A stretch of DNA of 64,000 nucleotides from Edaphochlamys debaryana (taxonomy: Eukaryota; Chlorophyta; Chlorophyceae; Chlamydomonadales): contig JAEHOE010000169.1 in the NCBI GenBank assembly GCA_016858145.1, positions 170,041 through 234,040 on the forward strand, read 5' to 3'. Shown piece after piece: positions 24,546 through 35,926 of the stretch (its first letter is position 1; each line of letters opens with the position of its first letter). Below the pieces are notes generated by a model. That model had not been told where the DNA came from, did not search any database, and was given only the letters and a program-made list of their open reading frames with translations. The translations under genes and the position numbers were made by a program.

Positions 24546-27500
24546 CTAGTGGTAGAGCAGCTTCTGGCGGTACAGGAATACCAGGAATGCGGCCAGCAGC
24601 GCCACGGCGCCCAGGGTGGTGGTCAGCACCACGGCCAGGAACACGCGGGGCTCCTCCTGCAGGGCGCTGTCCAGGTTCATGCCTGGGGGGGGAGGAGAGG
24701 GGGGGCAGGGGTGAGGAGAGGAGGTGGGTGTACGGGCGTACACACGGCGTCGCAGCTTTGGCTCCGGCACCCCTGAGCCCCGCCTGGCCAGAGTGCTGTG
24801 GGGCCAGGGGCGTGGGGAGAGACCTGGCGCTGCAGGGTGTGTGTGTGTGGCTGGAGCTGGCCGGGGGGGCGCGCGGCGACGGGGTCAGGGTGTGGCGGCG
24901 GGGATGCGCGGGAAGGGGTACGTTTGCATTGTTGCATAATGAACGAGCGGTTGCACGTAAGCCGCATGCAGTACTACATACAGCATCTGTACGACAGCAA
25001 TACGACGGAGCTTGATGGGTAGGGTAGCGGATCAGACGGCATTGTGCTGGACTGTGCGTGGACTGTACATCACGTGCCGTGCCACAGTACCTATATACGA
25101 CAGTACGTACATCAATTGCATGCACAACAAAAGCCGGTTGTGCAGTTGTACGGCAAATGGCGGGGACAGTCATGTCGTCCTGTCGAGGTTTGTATGCCGA
25201 AGGGCGGCGGGTGTTTGCCGGAGGCAGGCGGACGCACGCCTGGGGCCTAAGACCGGATATACACGACATCCCGTACGACATCCCCCGGTACGACACTGTA
25301 CGACACACCCAGTCACTCGCCATTCCCCAATACCCCAATACCCGTCCCATCACCGACCGAGACCCCCCGTGTCAGGTCCCCGCGAGTCCCGTCCAGTATT
25401 CGTGTCCCGCCCCGTCCGCTATCCCGGTACGACAATCCCCAGTACGACTGTACGGCATTTACCAAAATAAGTTCCCACGACCGTCATGAGGGCCAGCGCC
25501 GCGCCGATGGTGGTGAGCAGCAGGTCGATGGTGATGAGCTGTGTGGGGGGGGGGGACGTGCGGGGGCGGAAGGAGTTGGATGTCGGCCGGAGCTCGCTGT
25601 CCCGCACCGCCAGCCAGTCTCCCACGCACCTGGTTCCGGTGCTGGTCCAGCTGGATGGTCACCAGGTCCTCCGTGTCCTTGATGTACTCGTGCACCGTCT
25701 GGGGACGGAGAGGGGGGGGGAGGGCGGGGGGGGGGCCGAGGGGTAAAGATAGTGAGCGGCTATACGTGACTGAGAGGGACCCGTCCCGAGCCATTTCTGA
25801 CCTCGCTTGACCACACTCTGCATGACCCCAAGCTCACAACAGACCTGCAGCCTGGTGTGGTCCACCTGCATGAAGTAGGCCTCCATCCCTCCCCCTCCCC
25901 TCCCCCTTTCCTCCCCTCCCCCTCCCCCCTCATCCCTTACACCACCTTGTCCCTTGCATCCCCCCCCACCTGCAGCCTGTTGAATGTGTGGTCCACCTGC
26001 ATGAAGTAGGCCTCCAGGAGCATCTCCACGGCCGCCGTCTCGGCCTCGTCGATGGACGAGTCGGAGGAGGAGTCGGAGGAGGAGTCCGAGGAGCCGCCCT
26101 CGGCGCCGGGGCCGCCGCCGGGCAGCTGGTTGAGCTATGGGCGGAGGGGGGGGAGCGGGGGGAGGGAGGGACGGTGGAGGGAGGGGTGGGGGCGGGGGAG
26201 GGGGGGGGTAGGCTGGGGCCGAGGAGGAGGGTTGCGGAGGGGTAGCTGGGGTAGATGGGGGTGGGGGCGGGGGTGGAGGGAGGGGGGGAGGGTGTTACGG
26301 AAAGGGAGGGGCAGGGGCGGGGAAGGGTGGGTGGGGGCCGTGGGGGCAGGTTGGCGCGTCGTCGTTCCACCCGTACCCCAGGCTGCAGCCTCACCAGCCC
26401 CGCCGACAGTCGACCCAGGTCCGCCGGCTTCATGGAGACCTGGGGGCGGGGGGGCGCACGGAGCCCGGCAAACAGGGGATACGAGCGACGGGTAAGAGCG
26501 GGAGAGGGCTCACGGGGCCACTGCCAGGGGGTGCAGCGAGCAGGCGGCCAGGCGGCAGCGGCCGCCCTCCCTTGTACCCCCCTCGGAGGCACTGGCTTGG
26601 GTGCGAGGGCGCTCGGGCAACCCTCAGGGCGCTCCCCCCCAGTGCCCCCCCCCCTTGCCCCCCGGTCACCTGTCGCGACAGCTCCGCCCCCGTCAGGTGC
26701 AGGCGGTGCATGTCCCGGTCGTCGGTCAGGAAGCGGTCCAGGACCTGGGGGGGGGAAGGGAGACGGGCATGTGGCTGGAAGGTTGGGAGGGGGCTGCAGG
26801 GGGGCGGCGTGCGGGCCGGGCCTCGGGGAGGCAGCCGCGAAGCGCGCGCTGGAAATGGCAGAAACTTGATGGGAGGAGAAGACGGCTGCGCTCACCTCCC
26901 GCACGCTCTCCACGCTCTTGGTGAGGCGCACCAGGCGGTTCTTGATGCGGCGGGCCTTCTCAAGGTTGGCGGCAGTCACCTGGGGGGCGGGGAGAGGGGG
27001 GAGGGGGGGGCCGATTACAGTTCGTTCCAAGCTGGGGTAAGCGGGAGGGTAAGCGGGAGGAAAGGTTGCGGGGGTTGCGGGTTCACCCACCCAAACCCTG
27101 CAACACCTGCCATCCATAGCACCCCCCAAACGCACCCCAACCCCGCCACCCCCACCTTCTGTGTGAGTGCATCCAGGTTGGGGTATGCGTCGCTCTCCAG
27201 CACCTTGGTCGCCTCGTCCAGCTGGGCGGCGGTCTGGGGGGGGGGAGGCAGAGGTCCTTGGTTGGAAGGAGGGCGGAGCAAGCGCTAGCATCCCCACCGG
27301 CCAGCCACACACCGTCCGCCACCCTCCGCCACCTCTCCCTTCGCCCCTGTCCCCCTCCCCCCCCCTTGCCACCCCCCTCCCCCCCTCCTCACCATGTCCA
27401 GGCACACCTCCAGCACCTTGAGCTCGAAGGGCAGCTGCAGGGAGCCGTAGCCCGCCGACGCAGGCACCGCACTGGCCGCCCCCGCCAGGCCCACGTAGGA

Positions 27501-30500
27501 CCGGGACTTGCCGCCGGCCGCCGAGGGGTGGCCGCGGCCCCCGTGGGCGAGGTTGTGCTCGGCGGAGAGCTGGGGGCAGGCGGGGGGGTGGGGGTGGGGG
27601 GTGGGGATGGGCAAAGGGACAGGGGTGGGGCGGGGTGAGGGCTTGGAGGAGGTAGAAAAGAAGTCACAAGGAAGAGAGCACCTGTGCTAGGGGCCACAGT
27701 CCTGAGGGCGTCCTCGCTGGCGATGAGTATCCACGCGGCCGGTCGCATTGACCTCGGCCTGCCTGCCGTACGCACAGCACCCGCCATCCACCCTCCCCTT
27801 ACCGCCCCCCCTCCCCTCCCTCCCCCCCACCTTGGCCTTAAGCTCGTCCACGAAGGCCGCCAGCAGCTCCCGCTGCTGCCCCGCCACGGCCTCGGGGGAG
27901 ACCACCAGCACGTAGTCGAGCGTGATGATGGCCTGGGGGGGGGGAGGCAAGAGGAAGGCAAGGGGGGGTCAGGGGAGGGGGTAAAGGGAGGAAAGAGGGA
28001 GGATAGAGAGGGGACACCACCAGCACGTAGTCGAGCGTGATGATGGCCTGGGGGGGGGGTAGGGGGAAGGGAGAGGGGTTAAGGGTAGGGGGATGAAGGG
28101 ATATGGGGAGGGCGGATCGGGCGGTCGAGGCGGATCATTGCCGGATTATTGCCGTCCCGTCCCGTCCCTTCCCTTTCAGACTCGACCCCGCACATCCCGC
28201 AGAGCCCTGCCCCACCCCCAGCCCAGCCCGCACCTTGATGTGCCACAGGTTGACGATGATGGCCTTGTCTCGGTCCAGGATGGCGGGGGGGGTGGCGGAG
28301 GTGAGGTCCAGCAGGCGCAGGTCGCGGGCCTGCACGCCCAGCTTGTGCATCAGCTGGGGGGGGGGGCGAGGGGAGGAAGAGGAGGCAAGGGGAGGGAGGG
28401 GGGTGGTAGTCGAGCTGGGTGAGGATGAGGGGGTCTTCGAGCGGGGCGGGGCTTCCTCGCCTCGCCTCGTCGGGGAAGGGGGAGGGTCGCCTACGCAGCG
28501 CCAAGGGCCAGTGCCAGTGCCAGGACCAGCAGGCCATAGCCCCGCCTCCCCAGCCCTCGAGCACGGTCCCTCCCGCCCTCATCCCGCCCCGCGGCCCCAC
28601 CGCCCCCCTTACCGCTGCCCCCTCACTCCCGACCCATCAGCCCCCCACCCACCCCCTCCGCCCACCTTGTGTCGGTCTACCCGTATGATGGTGTCCGCCC
28701 CCCGGAAGTCCACCTTGAGCCAGTTGCTGGACAGCAGGGCCTGCTTCTTGACCTGGGGGGGAGGGGGAGGAGGGGGGGCGAAGGGTGTTTAAAGCTGAGC
28801 GGGGTCGCGTCACCTTCGCCAGGGAAGTATGGCTCAGTGCCATAGGCGCTCGCGCGGTCGGGGTGGTTGGGCCCCTCCCCAGCTCCCCGCCATCTGCCCC
28901 CCAAGTCGCTGCCGCCTCCTTTCCCCCCCACTCGAGCCCACTCGGGCCCGCTCCCCCACCCATCCACCCGCCCATCTCCCACCGCACCCACCCACCCACC
29001 CACCCACCCCACCTCCTCGGACTGTACTCCCCCCACCCCTCTTTGCTGGCCCCTGCCGGCATGCCCACCCCTCCGTGCTCCACCCACCCACCCACCCACC
29101 CCGACCCACGCACCTTCTCCGGCCGCTCCCGGTGCTTACGATGCGACCGACCCGCCATGCCGCCGCCGCTGCCCTCGCCGTGGGCCAGGGACGCGAACGG
29201 CCCCGCATCGCGCGGGCCGTCCTCCCCCCCGCCCACGTGGATCCCAGCGAGGGACGCCAGGCCCCCCAGGGCCCCAGCAATCCCCGCCGCCAGCGTAGCC
29301 GCCGCACCACCCGCGCCGCTGCCCTCCGCGTCCGTACGGTCGTACGGCCCAGGATCCCGCCCCTCCACGCCCTCGCCGCCCAGCGCATCCCCAGCGCTGC
29401 TCGGCCGCCGGCCGCCTTTCTCAACGTCCTCGTTCCCGCCCGTGCTGCTCTCCCGGCCGCGCCGCAGCAGGCTCGTGCCGGGTGAGGCAAGGGCGCCGAA
29501 GGACGGGCCCCCGCCGATGGACTGGCGGTGGGGGCGCAGCCCGGAGGCCGGGCCGTTGTCGTCCGCCGGCGTCACCTCCGAAACCGAAACCGCGATGCCG
29601 TACGTTTCGTCGGCCGGGCCGTACCCCGCCACGTGGTAGTCGGGCACCGCGTGACCGCCGTACCTGCGGGGTTACGGTACGGGAGCGCACGTGCGTCAGC
29701 GCACGACCCTGTCACCCTGACAGGGGGGTGTTACCGCCGAGGCAGGCACCTGCCACCCGGCCCGCTACACCGCGGCCTGGGGCCGGGGCTAGGCCACATG
29801 CTCCAGGACGCTACCCACGCGCTGCTGTCTACTCCTGCTTGTCCTCTTCCCGGAGGCGCCGAGGTCAGAGGGACACCTCGCCAAGCACACGGCAAGGCCT
29901 CCTGCGGCCCCGCTTCCTTCGGGCCCAGCTCCCTTCCCTAAACCCCAACACCACGCCGCCCCCACCCGCTGCCGTAGGGCCGGTGCGCGGGCTCCTCCTC
30001 GGCGATGGGCTGGTCCTGGGGGACCAACTGGACGTCCTGTGGGGTCGGGAGGGGGGGAGACAGGGGGGAAGGTCAGGAGGGTGGCTGGTGGTCCCGCGGG
30101 TGACTGCCAAGGGTGACGAAGTGACTGGGAGCAGGATCTGATACTGGAGGACAGAAGGCAATGGCGGACTGCCATTCTGACGGGCGACCGGTGCGGACTG
30201 AAGTGCGTACAGTGCCCCCGCCCTCCTTAGGAGTGGGCACGGGTGTTCACGCAGCGCCGACTATGTCCCACGCCCCACCCCGACACCCAGAGACCAGTGG
30301 CTCATCCGCAACCCCCCGACACCGCCCCGCAACCCAGCTGCGCGCGGCACAGGGCCCCGGAACGGCGGGCAGTGTGCTTACCGTGTCCGCATGCTCACGC
30401 ACGACCTCGGCGGCTGCCTCGTACTTAGACACGAGGGCCTCATAGCGACTCCTCCGCGACAGACCGCTCTGCCGGTCCCCTGGCGTTTTTGCGGGTGTGG

Positions 30501-30516
30501 ATTCCGCTCGCTCCAT
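24546..30516 (-). CDS. MRS2: MRS2/CorA-type magnesium transporter, complete, 15 exons
   Basis: Mg2+ channel of a mitochondrial, plastid or other internal membrane. Exons: 30382-30516, 29966-30036, 29114-29663, 28666-28752, 28234-28353, 27831-27932, 27393-27569, 27156-27233, 26896-26979, 26670-26744, 26395-26439, 25970-26134, 25630-25698, 25463-25538, 24546-24682; all phases agree, 656 residues. The hallmark GMN follows the first membrane helix (LLTTIGAALALMTVVGTYF); its Gly codon is split by the last intron. A second helix (VFLAVVLTTTLGAVALLAAF) ends in a short basic tail. The plant-type soluble domain is present: RDLRLLDLTSATPPAILDRD, LPFELKVLEVCLD and the long stalk through MLLEAYFMQVDHTFNRLQ and DTEDLVTIQLDQHRNQ. 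Unusual are a ~180-residue Gly/Ala-rich insert from exon 3 near the N-terminus and an acidic Ser/Asp run in exon 12. No clear transit peptide is visible, so the target membrane is open. Confidence 0.95.
25843..26016. repeat. Partial duplicate of the end of MRS2 exon 12 in the next intron
   Basis: The last ~45 bases of exon 12 with its donor (from 25969 rightward) are repeated at about 25843-25885. The copy lacks six bases, so it would read AYFMQVDHTRLQ instead of AYFMQVDHTFNRLQ. An AG directly precedes the copy and a GT follows it, both in phase 0, but no pyrimidine tract precedes that AG. Confidence 0.88.
27898..28055. repeat. Duplicate of the start of MRS2 exon 6 in the upstream intron
   Basis: About 40 bases covering the acceptor and first codons of exon 6 (27905-27945) are repeated at about 28018-28057, including the C-run acceptor. 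This provides a second AG 113 bp upstream of the real one in gene direction. Confidence 0.88.
28983..29100. repeat. (CCCA)n microsatellite tracts in MRS2 intron 3
   Basis: Two runs of CCCA units (about 28986-29010 and 29083-29100) near the intron ends. Confidence 0.8.
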
Positions 30517-32071
30517 AATGGCTCTTCTTGCTCACGCTCGGGCCATCCGTTGTCCTATCCAGCCCTAGCAGCTTTTACACCTCCAGGCTTGCTACATGTC
30601 CGTGGCGGTGTGGCGCAGCAGCTGTCAAGTGGAAAGGGAATTACACAGCGGCAACACCAGCCCTTCTGCAGAAATGAACGTGAAACGGCGGGACTGTTGT
30701 TATGAGGCAGTAGGTGTAACTCTTCTCCGGCAGCCGGAGCCTGCGAGGGGCCGAAAGATTCCGGGCGGATGGTGTTCGTGCTCGTAGACGCCTCCCACCT
30801 GAAGCCCTTTGCCCCCGGGCTCCCCGCAGACCTCAATATGGTCGCAGGACGTCACGCCCTAGCACATGCATGCCCCAGCCATTCCGCACTTGCACGGCAG
30901 CCCGCGCGAGGCTTACATAGCGGCCCGCCTGCCCCTGCCCTGCCGCTGTCCGCGCCTTGCCACACCGAAGCCGGGATGGACATCCCGCACTACGTGTCAC
31001 ACCTTCTCCACCCCTCCTCCCAGACCCTGACCCTTCCTCGCCTCTGCCTCCTTACCTCCCGGCCACCCCTGCGGCTGCATGGGCTGGTTGGCGGGGAAAG
31101 CCCGTGCGCTCCTGTCCAGGTCTGAGGGTCCAGCGTCCATGAGTCTCGCTCGTGCCATTGCCCGCTGGTGGACCAGGCCGTTGCGAACGACCTAGGCCTC
31201 TAGGCTCTATGGCCCTCCTCTGGTGGGCGAGGGCTCGGGCACCATTCGTCGTCCAGCGTGCCCCAGCAGCGTCCCCTGAACACGGCCCCAGTCAAAAGAC
31301 CCCCTCACCCCAAAAGACCCCCTATGCATTGTTGATGTGTTCCAACCGCCTCACATGGAGAGCAAGTCCTGGATAGGTCCGGCGCAGGCGCGGGGGGCAG
31401 GCTACTGCTGGCCCCCTTTCGTACCACCCTTGGTTCGTACGGCATCGGTGTCAGAAGTGGGCTCAACGTCGCACCATCATACAAGCAGCCCTACCATTGC
31501 GCTGTGCACCCTGCACCAGTCATCAGCTCAGACCGCTCTCCCCGCTGCGGGCGCAAGTAAGCTTACACTAGCAGGGACCCGTGCTTCGCACAGGAAGGAC
31601 AGCGTGCTGGGCCGACACTATCGCTGCACAGTTTGTTTCGCCGTTTGTTCCGCCGACCCGTGCCCGCTCTCCCGTCCGAGAGTCGCCCTCCCCTCCCTGG
31701 TGACGCCGCATTAGGCTCGCAAGAGCAGGGCTGCGGATAGTTGCCGACCAGTGCAATCGTTGCACTTTGCTGGCCTGCTTTTCGCGTAACTCGTCTCCCG
31801 TGTCTCTTTTCCCCTCCCGGCCCACTCTGCCGTCCCCCCCCCCGCTCACCCCCGCCCAGGTGCTCACCCGGCCTCCCATTAGCTCCTTTTGCTCCCCTGT
31901 AGCCGCCAGCCCCACGTCCAATCCCCTGATCCCCTCCCTCTGACCATCAACCTGCCCAGCTCCAGGTTGTGAGTGCCCAGGGCCCCCTTCGCCCAATTGA
32001 GGGCACCCGTGGGTGTGTGGTGTCCCACGCGTTCGGAAGGGGCAAGCAGACAGGCCGGAACGCCGGATGGG
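30517..32071. other. Intergenic 5' of MRS2, no gene supported
   Basis: Contains the MRS2 promoter region next to 30516. The remaining open frames overlap on both strands and show no domain or splice pattern. Confidence 0.45.
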
Positions 32072-32375
32072 GCGAAAGCGTTGACGACAATCCTGGGTAC
32101 ATTCTCGCGAGTGCGGGCCCCAGGAGCCCACCCCGGGATACCACTGGATATGTGGCAACACAGCCTATCTGATGGGGACGACAGCGGACCGAAAGGTTGC
32201 GAAAGCGTTCGACGGCCAAGCCCATCGTGGGGTCGTTCTCGCGAGGCGGGCCCCAGCTGCCCACCACGGAACACCAGTGGAAATATGGCAACACAGCCTA
32301 ACTACTAAAAACACCAGAGGGCCGAAAGGTTGCGAAAGCGTTCGACGGCCACGCCGATGCAGGGCCCATGCAGCG
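32072..32375. repeat. Diverged tandem repeat, ~130-bp unit
   Basis: Units begin at 32072, 32199 and 32332 (spacings 127 and 133 bp), each with GCGAAAGCGTT followed by a GGCCCCAG...CAACACAGCCTA block; the third is truncated. On the minus strand each unit reads a variant of VAVERFRNLS, so the repeat may derive from a coding segment. Confidence 0.8.
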
Positions 32376-32742
32376 GGGGGGCATGTCCCTTAATAGTAGG
32401 CGGAGGCGGCGGCGGTGGAGGAGGAGGAGGAGGAGCGGGGTCCAGGGGCACGGCTGGAGAAGGTACGGCGTGATGGGAGTGGGGTGCAGCAGCCTGCTGC
32501 GGCACAGCGGCGAGCACAGGGTTCGTGCCTTGCGAGGGCAGGTAGTCCTCGTGCGCGTTGTGTGCATTCCGACGTGCAGCATAGCGCCGTCGCCGTGCGG
32601 CATTGATTTCCTCGCGACGGTCGGCTTCGCGGGCGCGCCGAGCAGAGTATGCTCGCTGCCGGTCAGCATCGTCTTGCGACGCGCGCCAGCCGCCCGCGCG
32701 GCCAGCGCCCTGGCTTAGAGGTCCTGATACAGGTGTCTGCAT
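32305..32742 (-). CDS. Hypothetical Arg-rich protein, possible transposon fragment
   Basis: From the ATG at 32742 the frame gives a basic, charged stretch (ADRQRAYSARRAREADRRE, then NAARRRRYAARRNAHNAHED) followed by a Pro-run. It then reads into the tandem repeat before stopping. Such short Arg/Ala/Glu repeats are common at the N-termini of transposon-encoded proteins in algae (Helitron-like and others), which is my inference only; no helicase, nuclease or transposase domain is visible. Upstream in-frame sequence back to about 32820 is open but lacks an ATG. The Pro-run and repeat at the C-terminus suggest a decayed or spurious frame. Confidence 0.35.
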   Translation of the reverse strand: MQTPVSGPLSQGAGRAGGWRASQDDADRQRAYSARRAREADRREEINAARRRRYAARRNAHNAHEDYLPSQGTNPVLAAVPQQAAAPHSHHAVPSPAVPLDPAPPPPPPPPPPPPTIKGHAPPLHGPCIGVAVERFRNLSALWCF

Positions 32743-33656
32743 ACACAGCGGCACCTGCGGGGCGCACACGGAGCAGAACGGCGAAGCTGTTGTTGTTGAC
32801 TTGAAAGATGGCAAGGTCAACGTTCCCGCAAGTGCCGCGATATGAGTGCAAGCTCGCTGCTAATGCATAAGCTCACCAACAGAGGGGCGATATAGGAGGA
32901 GACGGGCAGCAGCGCCAAGCAGAGGAGAAGCGCGAATGGAGAGGCTATTTTTGCGGAGCCACAAAGGGGACGGTGGCAGGCAGGTGAAAGGAAGTTGTTT
33001 ATGGATAGTCAAGTTGGCTTGGTTGTGGGATAGCGGTCAAGCAGCTGCAAACGGAGCCGGGGGCACCCGCCGCGACCCGCCCAGTTTTGTGCGGTGCCGC
33101 TCATCTTCGACAGCACCTCGAGGGGCTCGAGGCACAGAAGTGTCAGCATCGACACGCAGGGGCTAGCAGCCCCGCCTGAAGCGCGTGAGTATCAGAGGAC
33201 TCGACCCTGCCCCCTCAGTCGCCGTCGGCTGTTTGAGAACGCACCTACTAGTGACGCACAGCGTGACCCTGCCCGTGTTTCGAGCAGGCGCGCCGGCAGT
33301 GCAGGCGCGCCGAAAGCCAATGCGTACGGCAACCCTAGTTGCCCTTGCGCCCCTGGCCAGGGCAGGTCTGTGTCGCTCCTGTGTGCTCGGGTAGCATCGG
33401 TACCCTTCTCGCGTAGCATCGTATACCTTTGGTCGCACGCGATGCCCATTGACTGGAGAAGTAGGGCTCAGCGGGTCCAGCAGTGGCAGCTTCCTATGGC
33501 GGAGTGGGCCCTCGAGGACTTGGGAGCTGGCTGGCAGTAAGCGGTGCAGGGCACGTCGCACACGGACGCGTGGCCTAGGCGCCAGGATCTATTGCGCCAA
33601 AATGTTCCTCGCCGAGGTACCTGGCGCTGACAGTTCTTGGGGCAATTGCCGTGCAG

Positions 33657-33882
33657 GTGGTACAACGACAAGATGTGGCGCTGCTTTCGCGATGCCTCCC
33701 TCTCTGGCGTTGGCGTTGCGGCAAGCACGTTATTTGCCTTCGCCCTGGGCCCGGCGTCCCTCGCGGGGGCGGCGCTGCCCGGCGCCAAGTGCGGGGTGGA
33801 CACGTACAAGTGGATTGCCGCGGTGTCCAAGATGAGCAGCATCAGCGCTGAGATGGCCGCCCGCAACTTGGCAGGCAACTGA
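33657..33882 (+). CDS. Hypothetical terminal exon with a hydrophobic segment
   Basis: After a good acceptor (GCCGTGCAG) the frame reads WYNDKMWRCFRDASLSGVGV and continues with a hydrophobic stretch (ASTLFAFALGPASLAGAALP), then KCGVDTYKWIAAVSKMSSIS, and a stop. The composition is protein-like and the frame has few alternatives. I could not find a convincing upstream exon, so the gene is incomplete or decayed. I do not recognise the family; a small membrane or organelle protein is possible. Confidence 0.35.
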
Positions 33883-35926
33883 GGCGACGGCCATACTCGG
33901 CCAGCGGCATCAGGAGCCAGGTGGGTACATCTACTAGGCAAGGCCTGTGCGTGCTGCGTGCGCTACCATGCAGTTGGTAATGGGCAGTCTGGTTCGCTTT
34001 CCTCCCAGCAACGTGAACAGCTTCTTTGGGGTGGTGTGTGTGTTCGGTCGTTTGGCATATGGCCGCCAAGCGTCAGGCCTAGGTAGGCTTTCTTGGCCAC
34101 AGCCGTGGCCATATCATCGGCAGACGTTACCTACGGCACCTACCCCGATGAGGTCATCCCACTGTCGCCTTGCTTTCCCTCGAGCAGTCCGTGGGGACGC
34201 ATTCACCAGCGGCGGCGGCCCTGAGCTGGTGCTCGCGGCCTGAGCTCGACGGCGGCCGCGCCGTGGACGTCGGACCCCGCGGCCGCCGTACCACTTGCGG
34301 AAGGAGTCCGCTGAGCCAACCTGGTCCCAGAACGACGGGGATCCTGGCGCGCGGACCCTTGTTCTGGGCGGTGGCGGTTGACTGTGGCGGATGGATAAAA
34401 TGGTTGATGTTTGGCTGCTCGCCCGTGACCAGCAGAGGGATCAGAGCAGAGCAGAGGGGTCCCGGCCGGCGGCAGCGGCGCAGAAGCGACCTTGATGGGC
34501 TGAGCCATGGGCTGTGGCCGGGGGACGCATTGAATGTTCAAGGGGGCCCGGCATTTGGGGAGACCGAGGCCACGCACGTTGGAGCAGGCGCGCGGTTGCG
34601 GGCGGGCTTGGCCCCACCGTGGAAGACTCCGTCCGTGTGGGCCCCTTGGTGGATCGGCTTCTTGTGTTATGGTGCATGCCTGGCCCTACAAGCGGCAGCT
34701 TCTCAGCTTGGCTTGGCTGGCTATCCTTTTAATGTATAGTAATTGTTGAGAGTGTAAATGGGTGTTGAGCGCTGCAGCTGCGTTGAGGTGGACAGGCAGG
34801 CCCCACCCTGGCAACTGGGCGTGTCAAAAGGAAGGCGGCCCTGGAAGGGGGTGGCCCAAAGGCTTTGGCAATGAGGGACGAAACTAGCTGCGTTGGTATA
34901 TATTGGGGACGCGATGAGACTGGCAGGAAGGTTCGGCGACTGGTTCATCGCTGTTGACGTGCTGATCGCGACAGGGACTTGGGCTGCTCCGAGCGTGATG
35001 GCAGCGCTGGAAGTTGGAGGTCCAGTCCCCATGCGAAGGGGGCATGAGCGGTTGCAGTGGTGTGATCACGGCTTGTTCATTGTGTGATTTACGTTCGTAT
35101 GTGTGGTGTGTACATTGTGCGTATGTGCGTACGTATGTACGATATATGTTGTGTCTCGGCACGGGGCAACGTCTGCGGCTCTGCCAACGAGAGGCGAGTC
35201 TACATGCTGCCACGGGCTTGACGGGCAGTGATCGTGTGAAGTCAAGCAAGATGGCAATTATGGACCCGATGGTCAAGCAAGGCGCACCAACGGCGCTGCA
35301 CGTTGCAGAGGGCCGTGAGCAAAGGGCTGTGAGCTGGAGGGAGCGACGGGGCGTTGACTCAACCACCCGGTGCGTGCCTGCAGTTTGTAAGTAGTTGCGG
35401 CATCTTAACCCGGCATCAACCCACCAGGCCACCACGAGGCCAATGTGAGCTTTCCCGTCCTTGTGGAAGGTGTGGGAGGGCGTGCTGCAGTATGCGGCAC
35501 ACCGCATTCCGGTTGCGTCAGATGTGTAGGCAAGGATAGATCCCCAGCCTCTGAAGGGGCCAGATTGCCAGTGTGTGGACGAGTGACGACGGGGCTGCGA
35601 AGCGGTGGGCACGTGAGCCACTACTGCAGTGCGGGCCCAGTACTGACATCCCGAGTGCGCTGCTGCTTGCATCTGGCCCGTGTCTTGCACGAGCTCTGGT
35701 AGAAGCGACCTGGGGCCCACCCACACCGCAACACGTCACACCACACGTCAAACAACAGATGTCAGCGAAGGCTTTACCAAGCACGCTCTTGTGATGCTAC
35801 CACCCACTCTACCTGACGTCCTCAGCGCACTTCTATCCGTAGCTCTGAAGGGGTGCACTCTCGGCTCCCTCGCCGCTCGCTACCTGCAGCGCCTACCCTG
35901 TAAGCCCTGCTCTGCCACCACAGCCC
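33883..35926. other. Gene-poor, less GC-rich stretch
   Basis: No supported gene. Contains TGTGTA/GTACGT simple-sequence runs around 35090-35150. The last bases form the 3' flank of the exonuclease gene. Confidence 0.5.

Noticed and set aside
34893..35087. Small plus-strand frame with a hydrophobic middle
   Set aside because: Too short, with no family resemblance and no context.
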